From contig LSAX01000011.1 in NCBI GenBank assembly GCA_001557505.1, forward strand, positions 2,196,673-2,260,672: DNA of 64,000 bases. Reading direction: 5' to 3'. Of this stretch, positions 1 to 9,904 are shown in pieces. Made by a program: the position numbers and the translations under genes. Numbering within the stretch: position 1 is the first letter of the stretch; each line of letters begins with the position of its first letter. This DNA is from Reticulascus tulasneorum. Lineage: Eukaryota; Ascomycota; Sordariomycetes; Glomerellales; Reticulascaceae. The notes below the pieces were generated by a model, which was not told the DNA's origin, did no database searches, and saw only the letters and a list, made by a program, of their open reading frames with translations.

Positions 1-640
1 AGTCGGTCATTGACTGCTGACTGATGAGAAATCAGTAATTGCTGAGGATATTTTAATCAGGGATGAAATCCAGGGGGTGATAGTTATTAAGGGGATGAAA
101 GTGAGGCGATCGAAGACGATCGGACACTCTCGTAGTCTTAACCCTAAACTATGCCAATTAACTAAGGATTGGATGATATTACTCTTCTGACTCCGTTCGA
201 CACCTTGTGAGAAATCAAGGTGCTTGGGCTCTAGGGAGCAGTATGGTCGCAAGGTTGAAACTTAAATAACTTGACGGAACGGCCACCACCGGGAGCTAAA
301 CAATATCGCGGACTCTTCTCCTAAAAGCACCTGTTAAACTCAGATACTGGTGCCCTATGACTATTACAAGCTAGTCGCCCTCCTAGGGCGGCGACACCTC
401 CAAATTGTCGAGGAAGAATCGCTCCAAGGTAGGGTAATAACGCGTAGTACTGGTTCATCCGCAGCTAAGCTCCGCTACATAACTTGGAGAAGGTTTAGAG
501 ACTCGACGGAGGTGAGTTGCTATAAGTAGTGTGAGATAGAGTCCGCTCGACGGCAAAAGTCCTACCGGAATACCCTTAAAGGGAGCCTGCGGCTTAGCTT
601 GACTCAGCACTGGGGAGCTCACCAGGTCCAAACACAATGC
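1..640 (+). pseudogene. Degenerate 18S rRNA gene fragment, interrupted by a group I intron
   Basis: Positions 97-297 and 582-640 align by eye with the intact 18S gene of this window (about 60980-61219): shared stretches include the TCGTAGTCTTAACC block, the AAATCAAGGTGCTTGGGCTC block, the GTATGGTCGCAAGG block and the CACCAGGTCC block. The upstream part (about 35-97) resembles 18S more weakly, with an inserted stretch. Differences are a mixture of transitions, transversions and small indels, so it cannot make a normal 18S rRNA, and similarity stops near 640. It lies on the same strand as the intact unit. The window starts inside it, so its 5' extent is unknown. What is inferred: an old dispersed rDNA copy or the eroded edge of an rDNA array. 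Confidence 0.85.
298..581 (+). ncRNA. Group I intron remnant (IC1-like) in the 18S pseudogene, S943-type site
   Basis: The insertion separates ..GGGAGCT from GGAGCCTGCGG, which adjoin in the intact gene around 61160-61170; by comparison with E. coli numbering this is the S943 site used by many fungal SSU group I introns. Inside are the conserved core pieces in the right order: a GGCGACACC..AAATTG segment (P-like, about 392-415), GGTAGGGTAATAAC (P5 region, about 428-441), ATCCGCAGCTAAGCTCC (Q, about 458-475), GGTTTAGAGACTCGACGG (R, about 491-508) and GATAGAGTCCG (S, about 533-544). It ends in G, as expected. R and S can still pair as P7 (GACTC with GAGTC), while the P element opposite Q (GTCGAG instead of the usual GCGGGG) looks eroded. 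No homing endonuclease frame is present. Boundaries are accurate to a base or two. Confidence 0.8.
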
Positions 641-863
641 AGCAGGTCTGAAGAGGCAAGGAAGAGGGCAGCCCTCCAGCCGACCGAAGGATCATAGTGA
701 GGTGGCTCAGATCTAGCCTCAGACTAATCGGTAGCATATGAGAGTAAGTTCATGATCTGCCATTTATGTTTCTGTCAGAGGCCCGTCTAATGCTTTAGTC
801 TAGTTCGTCCATATTCATACATAATACAAAAGTTTACAAATTGGCCTTGCGAACAGAGCAAGT

Positions 864-2204
864 TTACCTTTTCGCCGACTTTGTCTTTGCTGCTGAAGCC
901 ACTGCTTCTTCCCCCGCCACCATGGCTGCAATATCGCGCAACACCAACCAGTCCTTGACGCTGTGAATGAGCCTCCCCAGCGAGTCTCCTCCGGCCAACA
1001 CATCGGGTAGGTTGTGCACATCCAGACCGCTTCGGTGATCGGTACACCTGTCCTGGCCGTAGTTGTAGGTTCTGATCTTGTCCGATCTGGTTACTTTGTC
1101 CTTGGACAAGATGGCGTTCCTCAAACTTGCCGCCTGCTCCTCTCTGGCTTCTCTCCTTTGCGCCGCAACTCGCGATCGCAGAAGCTTCCATGCACTATCC
1201 CGGTTTTGATGCTGCGAGCGGGAATCCTGCATACTAACTGTCGTGCCGGTGGGTATGTGGGTCAACCGGATGGCGGATTCCGTCTTGTTGACGTGTTGGC
1301 CGCCTGCACCGCCTGCTCGCATCGCTTCAGCCTTGACCTCCTTCGGATTAATGAAGAAGTCGCTCTCTGGATTGTTTATGTCACTGTCGTCGCCCCCGTT
1401 CTCCGGAAACGACGGCAGGACCCAGACCGCAACAGCACTCGTATGCACTCGTCCATTCTTCTCAGTTGCGGGTATCCTTTGCACTCGATGTATTCCAGCC
1501 TCGCCCCGAAACAAATCGTAAGCTCCAGGATCTTGCACTTCTAAGATGGCCTCTTGCAGTGGGCTTTCTCCAGCTAAAGTAGACGTGTCGCCTGCAGAAT
1601 CTGCCATCTCATACTTTACGACCTGTGCTCGGTATCCTTTCTGTGTACAGTATTGCTTGTACATTCGGAAGATTGTATCCGCGAAGAAGCGACCCTCCAA
1701 CCCACCAGGACCAGGCCGAAACTCGATTAGACATGGCATGTGGGCGAATGGATCCTTTGGGGTCAAGGAGATAGATAGGCTATGCGACAGGGAGTAGAGC
1801 TGCTCGCTTGTACTTTCGAGCTCATCGCTTGCGAGTTGGCGCAATTCGGCGTCTTTGGAATCGAGAAGGCTGTTCAGCTCCACGATGGAGCTTTGCGCTG
1901 CTTCCCATTCTTTCAGTGCTGACACGACAACCGAAAGTTCCCCAATCCGTTTCGCTGACTTCGGATCAAAGGTCTCAGACTGCGAAGCTGTTAATTCGTC
2001 GTACTCGGAGGTGAGATTTCGGGCTCTTTGTAGAAGCGCTGGTGGCAAGCTAGCCTTGGAAGCTGAACACGACCAGTTAGCCAGGTTGGGGCGTGTTTGA
2101 AGGGTGGTTAACGTGCTGGAGCTCGCTTGACGCAGAAATCTAGTGTTCCTGGATTGTACCAATGCTCTCAAGCAGCGGCGACAAACCCATGGCGCAGTGA
2201 GCAT
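864..2204 (-). CDS. MRF1: Mitochondrial peptide chain release factor 1
   Basis: Class I release factor of 446 aa that would end translation at UAA and UAG on mitochondrial ribosomes. The GGQ peptidyl-tRNA hydrolysis motif is at about residues 301-303 (AGGAGGQHVNKTES). The codon-reading PxT motif is present as PAT in RVQRIPATEKNGRVHTS (about 242-258), which marks RF1 rather than RF2. The first ~45 residues are rich in Arg, Ser and Leu with few acids, consistent with a mitochondrial presequence. The frame is open for two codons upstream of 2204 but without ATG, so the ATG at 2204 is the start. No intron is needed. The C-terminal tail is Lys/Ala-rich. The next gene, RIB1, is on the same strand 830 bp away and appears unrelated in function. 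Confidence 0.95.
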   Translation of the reverse strand: MLTAPWVCRRCLRALVQSRNTRFLRQASSSTLTTLQTRPNLANWSCSASKASLPPALLQRARNLTSEYDELTASQSETFDPKSAKRIGELSVVVSALKEWEAAQSSIVELNSLLDSKDAELRQLASDELESTSEQLYSLSHSLSISLTPKDPFAHMPCLIEFRPGPGGLEGRFFADTIFRMYKQYCTQKGYRAQVVKYEMADSAGDTSTLAGESPLQEAILEVQDPGAYDLFRGEAGIHRVQRIPATEKNGRVHTSAVAVWVLPSFPENGGDDSDINNPESDFFINPKEVKAEAMRAGGAGGQHVNKTESAIRLTHIPTGTTVSMQDSRSQHQNRDSAWKLLRSRVAAQRREAREEQAASLRNAILSKDKVTRSDKIRTYNYGQDRCTDHRSGLDVHNLPDVLAGGDSLGRLIHSVKDWLVLRDIAAMVAGEEAVASAAKTKSAKR

Positions 2205-3032
2205 GCTCAATTGAAGCCTGGTTTTTTACTTGAATTTTATGTGAGGTGAGGTTGCCATCCGCAAAGTGACCGTGCTCATACAGGCTGGTTGAGCTGTCCC
2301 ATTTCAAATTACATAAGCTAAACGTGCCACACTGTACCTATATCGGAATATCATGTTTCTTTGTCGCCTCTTTCAACCTTATAAGGGATAACACTAGGCA
2401 TATTCCAGATTCTATTTAATGTTTCAGCTTTTGCAGGAATGCATCACGACTTTTGGAAGAATCAATGTTAAGAGTTTCTGGAGGTTCAGGGGGTATATAG
2501 ATCCATTCAAGAACACCTGCCATAAGCAAAATAGATCTTCGTTTTGCTGTCGAGGCGTCAGTACACGAAAATCAATAATGGAAAGAATAAAACAGTGAAT
2601 GTCTATATGAGTCCAGGATATCAATGGTGTCATTACATTCAACCCTCGGCTGGAGCAATCGAAGCCAAGTCACACACGCCCACCTCTAGCGTTGACTTCG
2701 TTAGCACGTATCCTTCTGAGATCCCAGAAGTACAGTTGCTTCATAGATCGCTCATATGTAGCTTTCCCACATTGCCCTATATGACAAATGAATTGGTAAG
2801 TATATGTATATTATATACGGAAGGCGGTATGTACAGTGTCTGTACGACAGGTATGGCCAATATCTTCTAACGACGTGACAAGACCTCCAAATGCGCCAAT
2901 GCTAACCTTTTTAGCCTCGAGAAACCAGAACTCCACCCATGTACGGTACGTTAAGACAGCCATCCCAACAGTGTCGAAACCATTTTGCTAATGCATCGAG
3001 CCCATATCGAGCATATGACCCATTTTTTCGAT
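2205..3032. other. Intergenic, MRF1 promoter side
   Basis: Between the start of MRF1 and the stop of RIB1, both on the minus strand. Short frames are present but none has family features or coding character. I see no RNA gene here. Confidence 0.6.
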
Positions 3033-4214
3033 CTACTCCCAGTTAGTACCGCAACCGAAAGTTTCTGGAGACGGATTGCAACGCACCTTGGTCCTTAAAT
3101 ACCCTTCTACTTCCTCACTCCTGATTCCACCCTTTCCTTTCCATGAGAGAGGCACCATGGCCACCCGTTCCGTTACCACGACCTCTCTGTTCGGGCCCTC
3201 AACCGCACGGATCTTGTCGGGATTGTTCGTCAAGAGCCGGATATCTCTCTGCCCGAGATCTAACAACATGGCTGTGGCTAGCCCATAGCTTCGGGCATCT
3301 GCGGGGTGTCGCAGGAGCAGGTTGGCTTGGACAGTATCCGAGCCTAGATCCTGCAAATTGTATGCCTTCAGCTTCTCCCCCAGCCCTATGCCTCTCCCTT
3401 CCTGACGTAGATAGATGATTATGCCACCATTTCTAGCCCCAGGCAGACTCATGAGGCGCGCAGCCTCATCTAACTGCTCGCCACAGTCACATCTTGCCGA
3501 CCAAGCCGTCTCGCCTGTGTAGCACTCGGAGTGAATGCGCACGAGGGGCGGGCCCGTGGGGGTGTAAGGCTCGTCATCTCCTGCCGCAGACGAAGATCTG
3601 GCACCAATTCCACTAGTTGTGCGCCCTGGGTATAGACGTCCGGTGTACGCGCCACGCGTCATGCGATCCATCTCGGTTTCGCCAGGTATCGGGGCATCAA
3701 GAGATTCGCTTCGAATATGGGGCCCAAACACAATTGCCAGATGCTCCTTCGTGTCGACATTGTTGCTGTACAGGTGAAGGAACATTTCCGTCCCGTTCAC
3801 TGTTGGAATGCGCGCTCGTACGATGCATTGCACCTCGGGGAGCTTCTCAACCAAACGGGGACGTTTGGAACCGCACCCTCCAGAGGGAATCGAGCTGTCT
3901 ACCGGCACACCGCGTGGCCCGTCGGGTTTGGTTGGGGTTGAAGTCCCCGGTGTCGCAGGAGGGGTGAATGCGGGAGACAGAAGAGACGGCGGTGGCGGCT
4001 GATCCCCCGCCAACAAGTCCTCGGGATGGCTGTTTGGAATGGAAGAGATGCCTAGGTCGTCGCCCAAATGACTCAGATTACCGTCGTCACTGCCATTGTC
4101 GACAGGATGGTCGAGGGGCTTGGTTCTCGGCGAGTAGAATGAGGGTAGATGTGTCGTTTCGTCATGCCAATGCTCGTGATCAGGGCCACGCCTCGTGGCG
4201 TCAGAATCTGGCAT
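3033..4214 (-). CDS. RIB1: GTP cyclohydrolase II (riboflavin synthesis)
   Basis: Opens GTP to 2,5-diamino-6-ribosylamino-4-pyrimidinone 5'-phosphate, the first committed step of riboflavin synthesis, in the cytosol. The catalytic domain fills the C-terminal two thirds: [20 protein letters not shown] carries the three zinc-binding cysteines, [20 protein letters not shown] the substrate site, and the LLTNNPDKI segment follows. The N-terminal ~120 residues are Pro/Ser/Thr-rich and low in complexity, an extension common in filamentous fungi. The frame stays open upstream to 4313 but only from GTG; the first ATG is at 4214 ([10 protein letters not shown]), giving 393 aa. No intron is needed. Confidence 0.95.
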   Translation of the reverse strand: MPDSDATRRGPDHEHWHDETTHLPSFYSPRTKPLDHPVDNGSDDGNLSHLGDDLGISSIPNSHPEDLLAGDQPPPPSLLSPAFTPPATPGTSTPTKPDGPRGVPVDSSIPSGGCGSKRPRLVEKLPEVQCIVRARIPTVNGTEMFLHLYSNNVDTKEHLAIVFGPHIRSESLDAPIPGETEMDRMTRGAYTGRLYPGRTTSGIGARSSSAAGDDEPYTPTGPPLVRIHSECYTGETAWSARCDCGEQLDEAARLMSLPGARNGGIIIYLRQEGRGIGLGEKLKAYNLQDLGSDTVQANLLLRHPADARSYGLATAMLLDLGQRDIRLLTNNPDKIRAVEGPNREVVVTERVAMVPLSWKGKGGIRSEEVEGYLRTKVRCNPSPETFGCGTNWE

Positions 4215-5930
4215 CTTCGCACTTGGCGGTTGTAGAGGGTCGTGGTGAACTCGACTTCGGATGGACCGGCCGCACTGGGGAAGATATGAGAATATTGCAA
4301 TGAGCCTGTGCACGGAATGCAGTGAGCATATCGGAGAGAACAGGTGTCACGGCATGCGACATTCGAGGCGCCTTTAGGTAGGTACTAGTATATTAAAATC
4401 CTTACGAAGGCGCATGTCCGGTTCTCCCCCGAGTATTCCCCATAAATCGCTCCGTGTCAATTAGTCATGCACGACGATGATGACAGCCGTCCTTGCTGGA
4501 CGAATTGCAGATTTTCTTTTCGCCGAGGTTCCAACAGTGGGGGAGATCAGCCCGTAACTTAGCCAATGCGGGGCTGTTTACCTGCAGTGAGCTCTTGCGC
4601 TGCCCCTCAGGGCAAGGGGCACTATTGGGAAAGTACCTAATTGAAGTACCGCCCGGCAATGGATGACTACAGAACTACCTTAGGTAAGGTACACTAGGTT
4701 TTCTTAACAGCGGTTTTCTTCCCGGCCGAGATAATCTCAGGAAAGTAATCGCCTATCTAACCAGTTCAACTTGGATGCAGCGGCTATTCGTACCTTGCCT
4801 ACCTCCGCGCGACAAGGGGTGAGAGTTCGATGGCAGATTACATAAGGTAGATCGCCTCAAACGACCTGACTGTCGCGAATTTCACAAGGCGGCCCCAGAG
4901 CCTAATTGTCGTACTAGGTACGTAAGGTACCTACAGATTACAGTACCTGACTTTGTTACAGAGGCGCACGGTTGCAACGGAGGAACCCTTGTGCCTTTGC
5001 TTGCTCACCACCACAAATTCTGGTGACTGTCGGTCAGTCAGCATTAAAAATCAAAGCAACAAGGCATTTAACTTACTTCTCTACTAGCTTAAAGTTACAT
5101 CCTATCCTCTGATTCCATAATCCCGCAGCGCATCACAAGTTCAGATGAGTGGTCCTCAGTGTCGACCATTTACCACTAAATCATGCAGGTGTGCTTCATC
5201 TTCGTCTATTCAATCTCTTCTCTCGCGTGTGAAATTGCCAACCACCAGTCCTCCCTGACGCGATACAGAGGATGACGAGCTCCAGTAACTCCAAGTCGAG
5301 AAACCGACTTCTTGGCCTCTCAAACACCTTCGACTGCCCGCTTCGACATCCGGGGATCTCATAATGTTTCCTCCTATTTTTTTCACACTTGTGAAACGCC
5401 ATCTCTTGTAATATCCATCACAATTGCTCCCAAAGGGGATCGTGGTTGAGAATCTTCCAACACTACAAAATCCATTGGCCGAGGCTTGCCAGTCCTCACG
5501 CGGGCAAGCACTCCCCGTTTCAACTTCACCGAAACAAGCTGGACATTGTGGGCAAATCACATCTTGTGTTCTTTTCACTCTGAATTTATTGTTATTCAAT
5601 TCTCCATCGATTTGGTGAAGCGCAAGGCCGCAAGCGCTTATGGCCATTCTCTCGTCGCATGTATTCCAGATATGGCATCTCTCCTCTCTATAAAGTGCGA
5701 AGTTCCCTGTCATGAATCGCAGGATTTGGCCAGTATCTCTCTCTATTTCTTGTGCTCTGAAACTTTCGTTTACATTTGAGGCAAAACTCATATGCCCCGG
5801 CGGTGATCTTTATTTTGAGGTCCATTCGCAGTCATTCATTACGCGTTTTCGATTGGCCTTTTTATCGTGTTTTCCAACCAGGTTCTATATTTCATTTCGC
5901 AACCTATCCAAGAGCTTTCCACCGTTCTCG
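4215..5930. other. Divergent intergenic region between RIB1 and the FHA gene
   Basis: 1.7 kb shared upstream region of two divergent genes. It holds several clusters of a short GGTA/TACC motif: 4371-4387, 4674-4699 (CTACCTTAGGTAAGGTAC) and 4911-4949 (ACTAGGTACGTAAGGTACCT). The stretch 5200-5930 has open frames on both strands without family features; 5712-5930 is in frame with the FHA gene but reads as 5' leader. Confidence 0.55.
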
Positions 5931-6734
5931 ATGGATCATTCCAACACAATAGCTTGGCTGATTCCTTCAGCCAGAAATCGGTTGGCAACTGAGGCAGCGC
6001 GGATGCCGGAAAATGAGGCGAGGCTGGTCCTAGGCGGCGGGAGTTCGGGCGGCGTTGGACTAGGTCTGGGCCTTGGAGATATTTGCGAGGAAGCACCTAG
6101 CGCATCTTCGCCACACGCTGAAAGGTGCAACCAAGTCGATCAAAGCGAAGGCGGACAGCTAGATAGACCGACGCAGACGGCTTTGAAACTGACATTTGAC
6201 AAAGGGCCAAAGGGCCGTCACGGCTTCGTCCTCGGGACCGATGCTGCATTATGCGACATTGTGCTACCCAAGATCCCAGGAGTCAGTCGCCAGCATTGTT
6301 ATATCTCTTTCGATCATCAGCACCGGCTCATCGTCAGGGACTTTTCCAGTCGCGGCACTGCGGTTTGGTACGATGGCAACAGCAACGGAGATCGACGACA
6401 GGAATCCTGGGTTCTTAGCAGCGGCGGCTCCTACGGGTTTCCGGACACTGTGAAGAAGATTGTTATCGATATCCAGACCATCAGATTTCAGGTCATCATC
6501 TGGGAACCCTCGGCTGAACTTGAGGCATACAAGCGAAAGGTTGACGACTTCCTCTCAGCAACCACCGTCATGGATGATATCCCTGAGACACAACCGGACA
6601 TATCTCTTGCAACTACAGTTCCACGTCCTACTTTCGTCAAATACTCCCTCCCTTCGGATGACGGGCTGGCGGCTGAAACCTATCTCTGGAACGTTTCCAG
6701 GCCATGGGAGCCTATGATGAAGGTTGGAGGTTGA
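5931..6734 (+). CDS. FHA-domain protein, possibly a kinase lacking its catalytic domain
   Basis: Predicted 267-aa protein. Residues about 80-180 form a forkhead-associated domain, a phosphothreonine-binding fold: note GRHGFVLGTDAALCDIVLPK, then the VSRQHCYISF core (Ser-Arg-x-His), and RLIVRDFSSRGTAVWYDG with the conserved SxxGT-like loop. In related fungal proteins the FHA domain is followed by a Ser/Thr kinase domain; here the frame ends about 90 residues later in PWEPMMKVGG, and no kinase motifs follow before the next gene. I chose the ATG at 5931 (MDHSNTIAWL) because the upstream in-frame segment from 5712 is hydrophobic and of leader-like composition. It could be a short FHA-only protein or a truncated kinase. 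Confidence 0.75.
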   Translation: MDHSNTIAWLIPSARNRLATEAARMPENEARLVLGGGSSGGVGLGLGLGDICEEAPSASSPHAERCNQVDQSEGGQLDRPTQTALKLTFDKGPKGRHGFVLGTDAALCDIVLPKIPGVSRQHCYISFDHQHRLIVRDFSSRGTAVWYDGNSNGDRRQESWVLSSGGSYGFPDTVKKIVIDIQTIRFQVIIWEPSAELEAYKRKVDDFLSATTVMDDIPETQPDISLATTVPRPTFVKYSLPSDDGLAAETYLWNVSRPWEPMMKVGG

Positions 6735-7613
6735 ATTATATCGCACTGGTCGCTCGTCCCATCCACTCTCGTTTAACCACAAGACTGTCAACGCTCTATC
6801 ACAAGTCCTCAACCCCAGAATTTGACGGGCTGTTCTCGACCCTGATTTCATTCCTTTTCCCCAGGTAGCAAATCCGATCATCAATCATTCGTCAAGACTG
6901 GCATTTGGCACAAAACCAAAGCAACACCTCTTCGTCTTAAACTGTAACCTTAATATATCCCACTCCTCCATATTCATTTACTCAGCGAACTTTGAAGAGC
7001 TATATGCAACAGACAAATCCCCCCCCCCGCCGGCCTTTGACGCTGTTATTCTTTAATCCAATGGCAATCAAGCAAAGCGCGAGCCTCAAGGAAAACCTCC
7101 GTCAAGAACAAATCCACCCCGTAAGATTTGGAACTAAGTTATTCAGAGGGTCAGGGTTACCAGCCCCAATGGTCTTTAACGGTTGTTTCCAAACATGTGC
7201 ATCTACAACCGTGCAGATTTTACAATGCGAGCGAATAGAAAATCTTGCAGGGTTGCGAAGGGGAAATCGCTGGTGATTGATAGATCTCCGGATGGATGCG
7301 ATTGCATGGGATCGGCGCAAGGGTGGCGCTTCCTGGCCAATGTTCTAGACCAACTCCTTATCTATAGACCTAATCTTATCTACAACCACCTCAATCACGA
7401 CGTCACTTCTTCAAGATAACGTCTCCGCGGCGATCTTCAGTATGGAAATTCCACGCCATCTTTAGCCGTTCCAGATCTCCTATATGTAAGGACACGCCCT
7501 ATTCAAAAATTCGCTGCAATGGGGGTTCATTATATTGCTCGGTGGCCCCGATAACCACGGACCGTCTCTGCCAAAGTCAATACCCTGCGAGCGCTGCGAT
7601 TCCGATTCTTGTT
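6735..7613. other. Intergenic, FHA gene 3' side to CLC promoter
   Basis: No convincing gene. Contains a run of ten C at 7019-7028. An open frame joins the CLC gene upstream of 7614 but only from GTG at 7542. Confidence 0.5.
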
Positions 7614-9904
7614 ATGGCACAAAGCACTACCAGAGGCAATGAGGCCACGCCTCTGTTAGGCGACCGCCTGAACAGTTCCGAATCAATCCGCTCTATCACT
7701 GACGCGCCCACGTCCCCTTCTATTATCTCAATCTCAAAAGCTGAGCTTGCGGGGCATGGTCACGTCGGCGAGCGGCTCCCGTATAACGACTATACTACGA
7801 TCGACTGGCTCCGGGATTTGACCAAGGACTTGGGTCGTTCTCGTGAATTACAAACTAAGCCAGGAATTCGAGGTGTGGCCCTGCGATTGTTCGACAAGTG
7901 CCAAGGCTGGCTGGCTGCGAGTATCATCGGCGCATTGACGGCCCTCGTCGCATTTGCAGTGGACGTGAGTGTGGCCACAGTCAGTGACTGGAAGGCAGGA
8001 TACTGCACAACGAACCTGTTCTTAGACCGAAGCAGATGTTGCGTTGCGGATGCAACAGAAAGCTGCGGCAACTGGAGGCCATGGGCGACATCATTTGCCG
8101 CCAGTTACGCATTGTACGTTGCAATCGCTGCGATTTTCGGCGCCATTGCCGGAAATGTCACAATGACTACCAAGGCCAGTTTGCCTGCAGTCGGTGGAGG
8201 ATCAGACGATGTAGTGACAGGAACAACAACTGGAAAGACCATGTACATGGCTGCTGGAAGCGGAATTCCCGAGATCAAGACCATCTTGTCCGGATTCGTC
8301 ATTCCTCACTTCCTGGACTTCAAAGTCATGGTTGTGAAGGCAGTGGGGGCCACATTCGCCGTGTCCACAGGCATGTGTCTTGGGAAAGAAGGACCGTTTG
8401 TTCACATATCGACCTGCGTCGGATACCTCGTCGCAAACCTGTTTCCAAAGTACCGAGACAACCCAAGGAAAATGCGAGAGATGCTCAGCGTTGCATGCTC
8501 CGCAGGCCTATCGGTTGCGTTTGGGGCACCAATAGGAGGTGTTCTTTTCAGCTATGAGGTACGATATGCTCAAACTCGTATTTTGAACAAACCCTGACTA
8601 GGTTTTACATACAGGAGATTAGCACGTACTTCCCACGCCGGGTGCTATGGAGAGCATTCCTTTGCTCACTCGTCGCTGCAGTGGCTTTGAAAGCTCTGAA
8701 CCCGACCGGGACAGGAAAGTTGGTCCTTTTTGAGACGAATTACGGCGTCGATTATGAACCCGTGCACTACGTCGCCTTTGTTTTTCTCGGCGTCTGCGGC
8801 GGGCTGTTCGGCGGTATCTTCTGCCAGGCGAATTTCTTTTGGTCGAAGCATTTCCGCAAGTATATTATCGTCAAAGAACATCCTGTCTTCGAACTCTGTC
8901 TGGTGGTTCTTGTGACAGCCTTACTTCAGTTCCCAAATCTCTTAATTCGGGATACTGGGGACATCGTATTGTCAAAGCTGCTGGTCGACTGCCGGGTGCC
9001 TGAAGGTTCATGGATCTGTGAGCAGGAGGCTCAGGCCGATCAATCAGCCTACCGTCTCTGGCTAGCAGAGGGGACCCTCATCAAGCTCTTGCTCACAATC
9101 ATTACTTTTGGCTGCAAGGTACCTTCTGGCATTATAATTCCGGCTCTGGACAGTGGCGCACTCTTTGGCCGTCTGATCGGGCAAGTGATACCAGGAATAT
9201 CACCTGGTATATTTGCAATGGTCGGCGCGGCAGCTTTCCTCGCGGGCGTCAGCCGCATGACCGTCAGTCTTGCCGTTATCATGTTCGAGCTGACGGGAGA
9301 GGTCACGTACACGCCACCATTCATGTGTGCCATCCTCACTGCCAAGTGGGTCGCAGACGCTATCTCGTTGGAGTCTGTCTATGACCTTTCACAGCATCTC
9401 CTCGGGCATCCGTTCCTCGATTCGGACCACGTCCATGGTCTGCTTCGCAATCAGCAGTCGACTGTGGAGGAGCTTATACCGCCAAGTCAGACCATGGAAG
9501 AGATCACGTTATTCACAGGAAGCCAATACCGAGTCAGTAGAGACACAATGGAGGGAAAACTACGCCAGCTGAAGGCCCGCGGCCTGATGGATGCCGGCCT
9601 GGTGTTGGTTAACGAGACCGGACTGTGTCATGGATATCTCCCCGAAGCCGAACTTGAGTATGCACTGGAACTTCACCGGGATGCCGGGGAGATGAGCCTA
9701 CGAGATGGCATCCTCGCTGAACTCGTGGACCACTCGCCACTGATATTGAACTCGGACGCTCCGATTGAATATGCGGTGGAGATGTTTGGGAAGCTAGGCC
9801 TCAGATACTTGATTGTGGTTGAGACGGAAACGTCAAGAGTTCTCGGGGTGGTCATCAAGAAGAGGTTACTTGACTACGTGGAAAGGCTAAAATCTCGGAG
9901 CTAA
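7614..9904 (+). CDS. CLC-family chloride channel/transporter with CBS domains
   Basis: Two exons, 7614-8558 and 8615-9904, joined across a 56-nt intron (GTACGA..ACAG) give 744 aa; the join restores FSYEEISTYFPRRVLWR, a conserved CLC segment. All three anion-pathway signatures are visible: GSGIPEIK (about 215), GKEGPFVH with the gating glutamate (about 257-264), and KVPSGIIIPALDSG (about 483). A dozen or so hydrophobic helices lie between residues 100 and 545, and the C-terminal ~180 residues form the cytosolic CBS pair. Fungal members such as yeast Gef1 work in Golgi/endosomal acidification and metal homeostasis; that role is inferred. The start is the first ATG in frame (MAQSTTRGNEATPLLGD); the frame upstream opens from GTG. 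Confidence 0.95.

Noticed and set aside
5712..5930. Upstream in-frame extension of the FHA gene
   Set aside because: The segment is hydrophobic and Ser/Phe-rich without family similarity, while the ATG at 5931 gives a typical start; treated as 5' leader.
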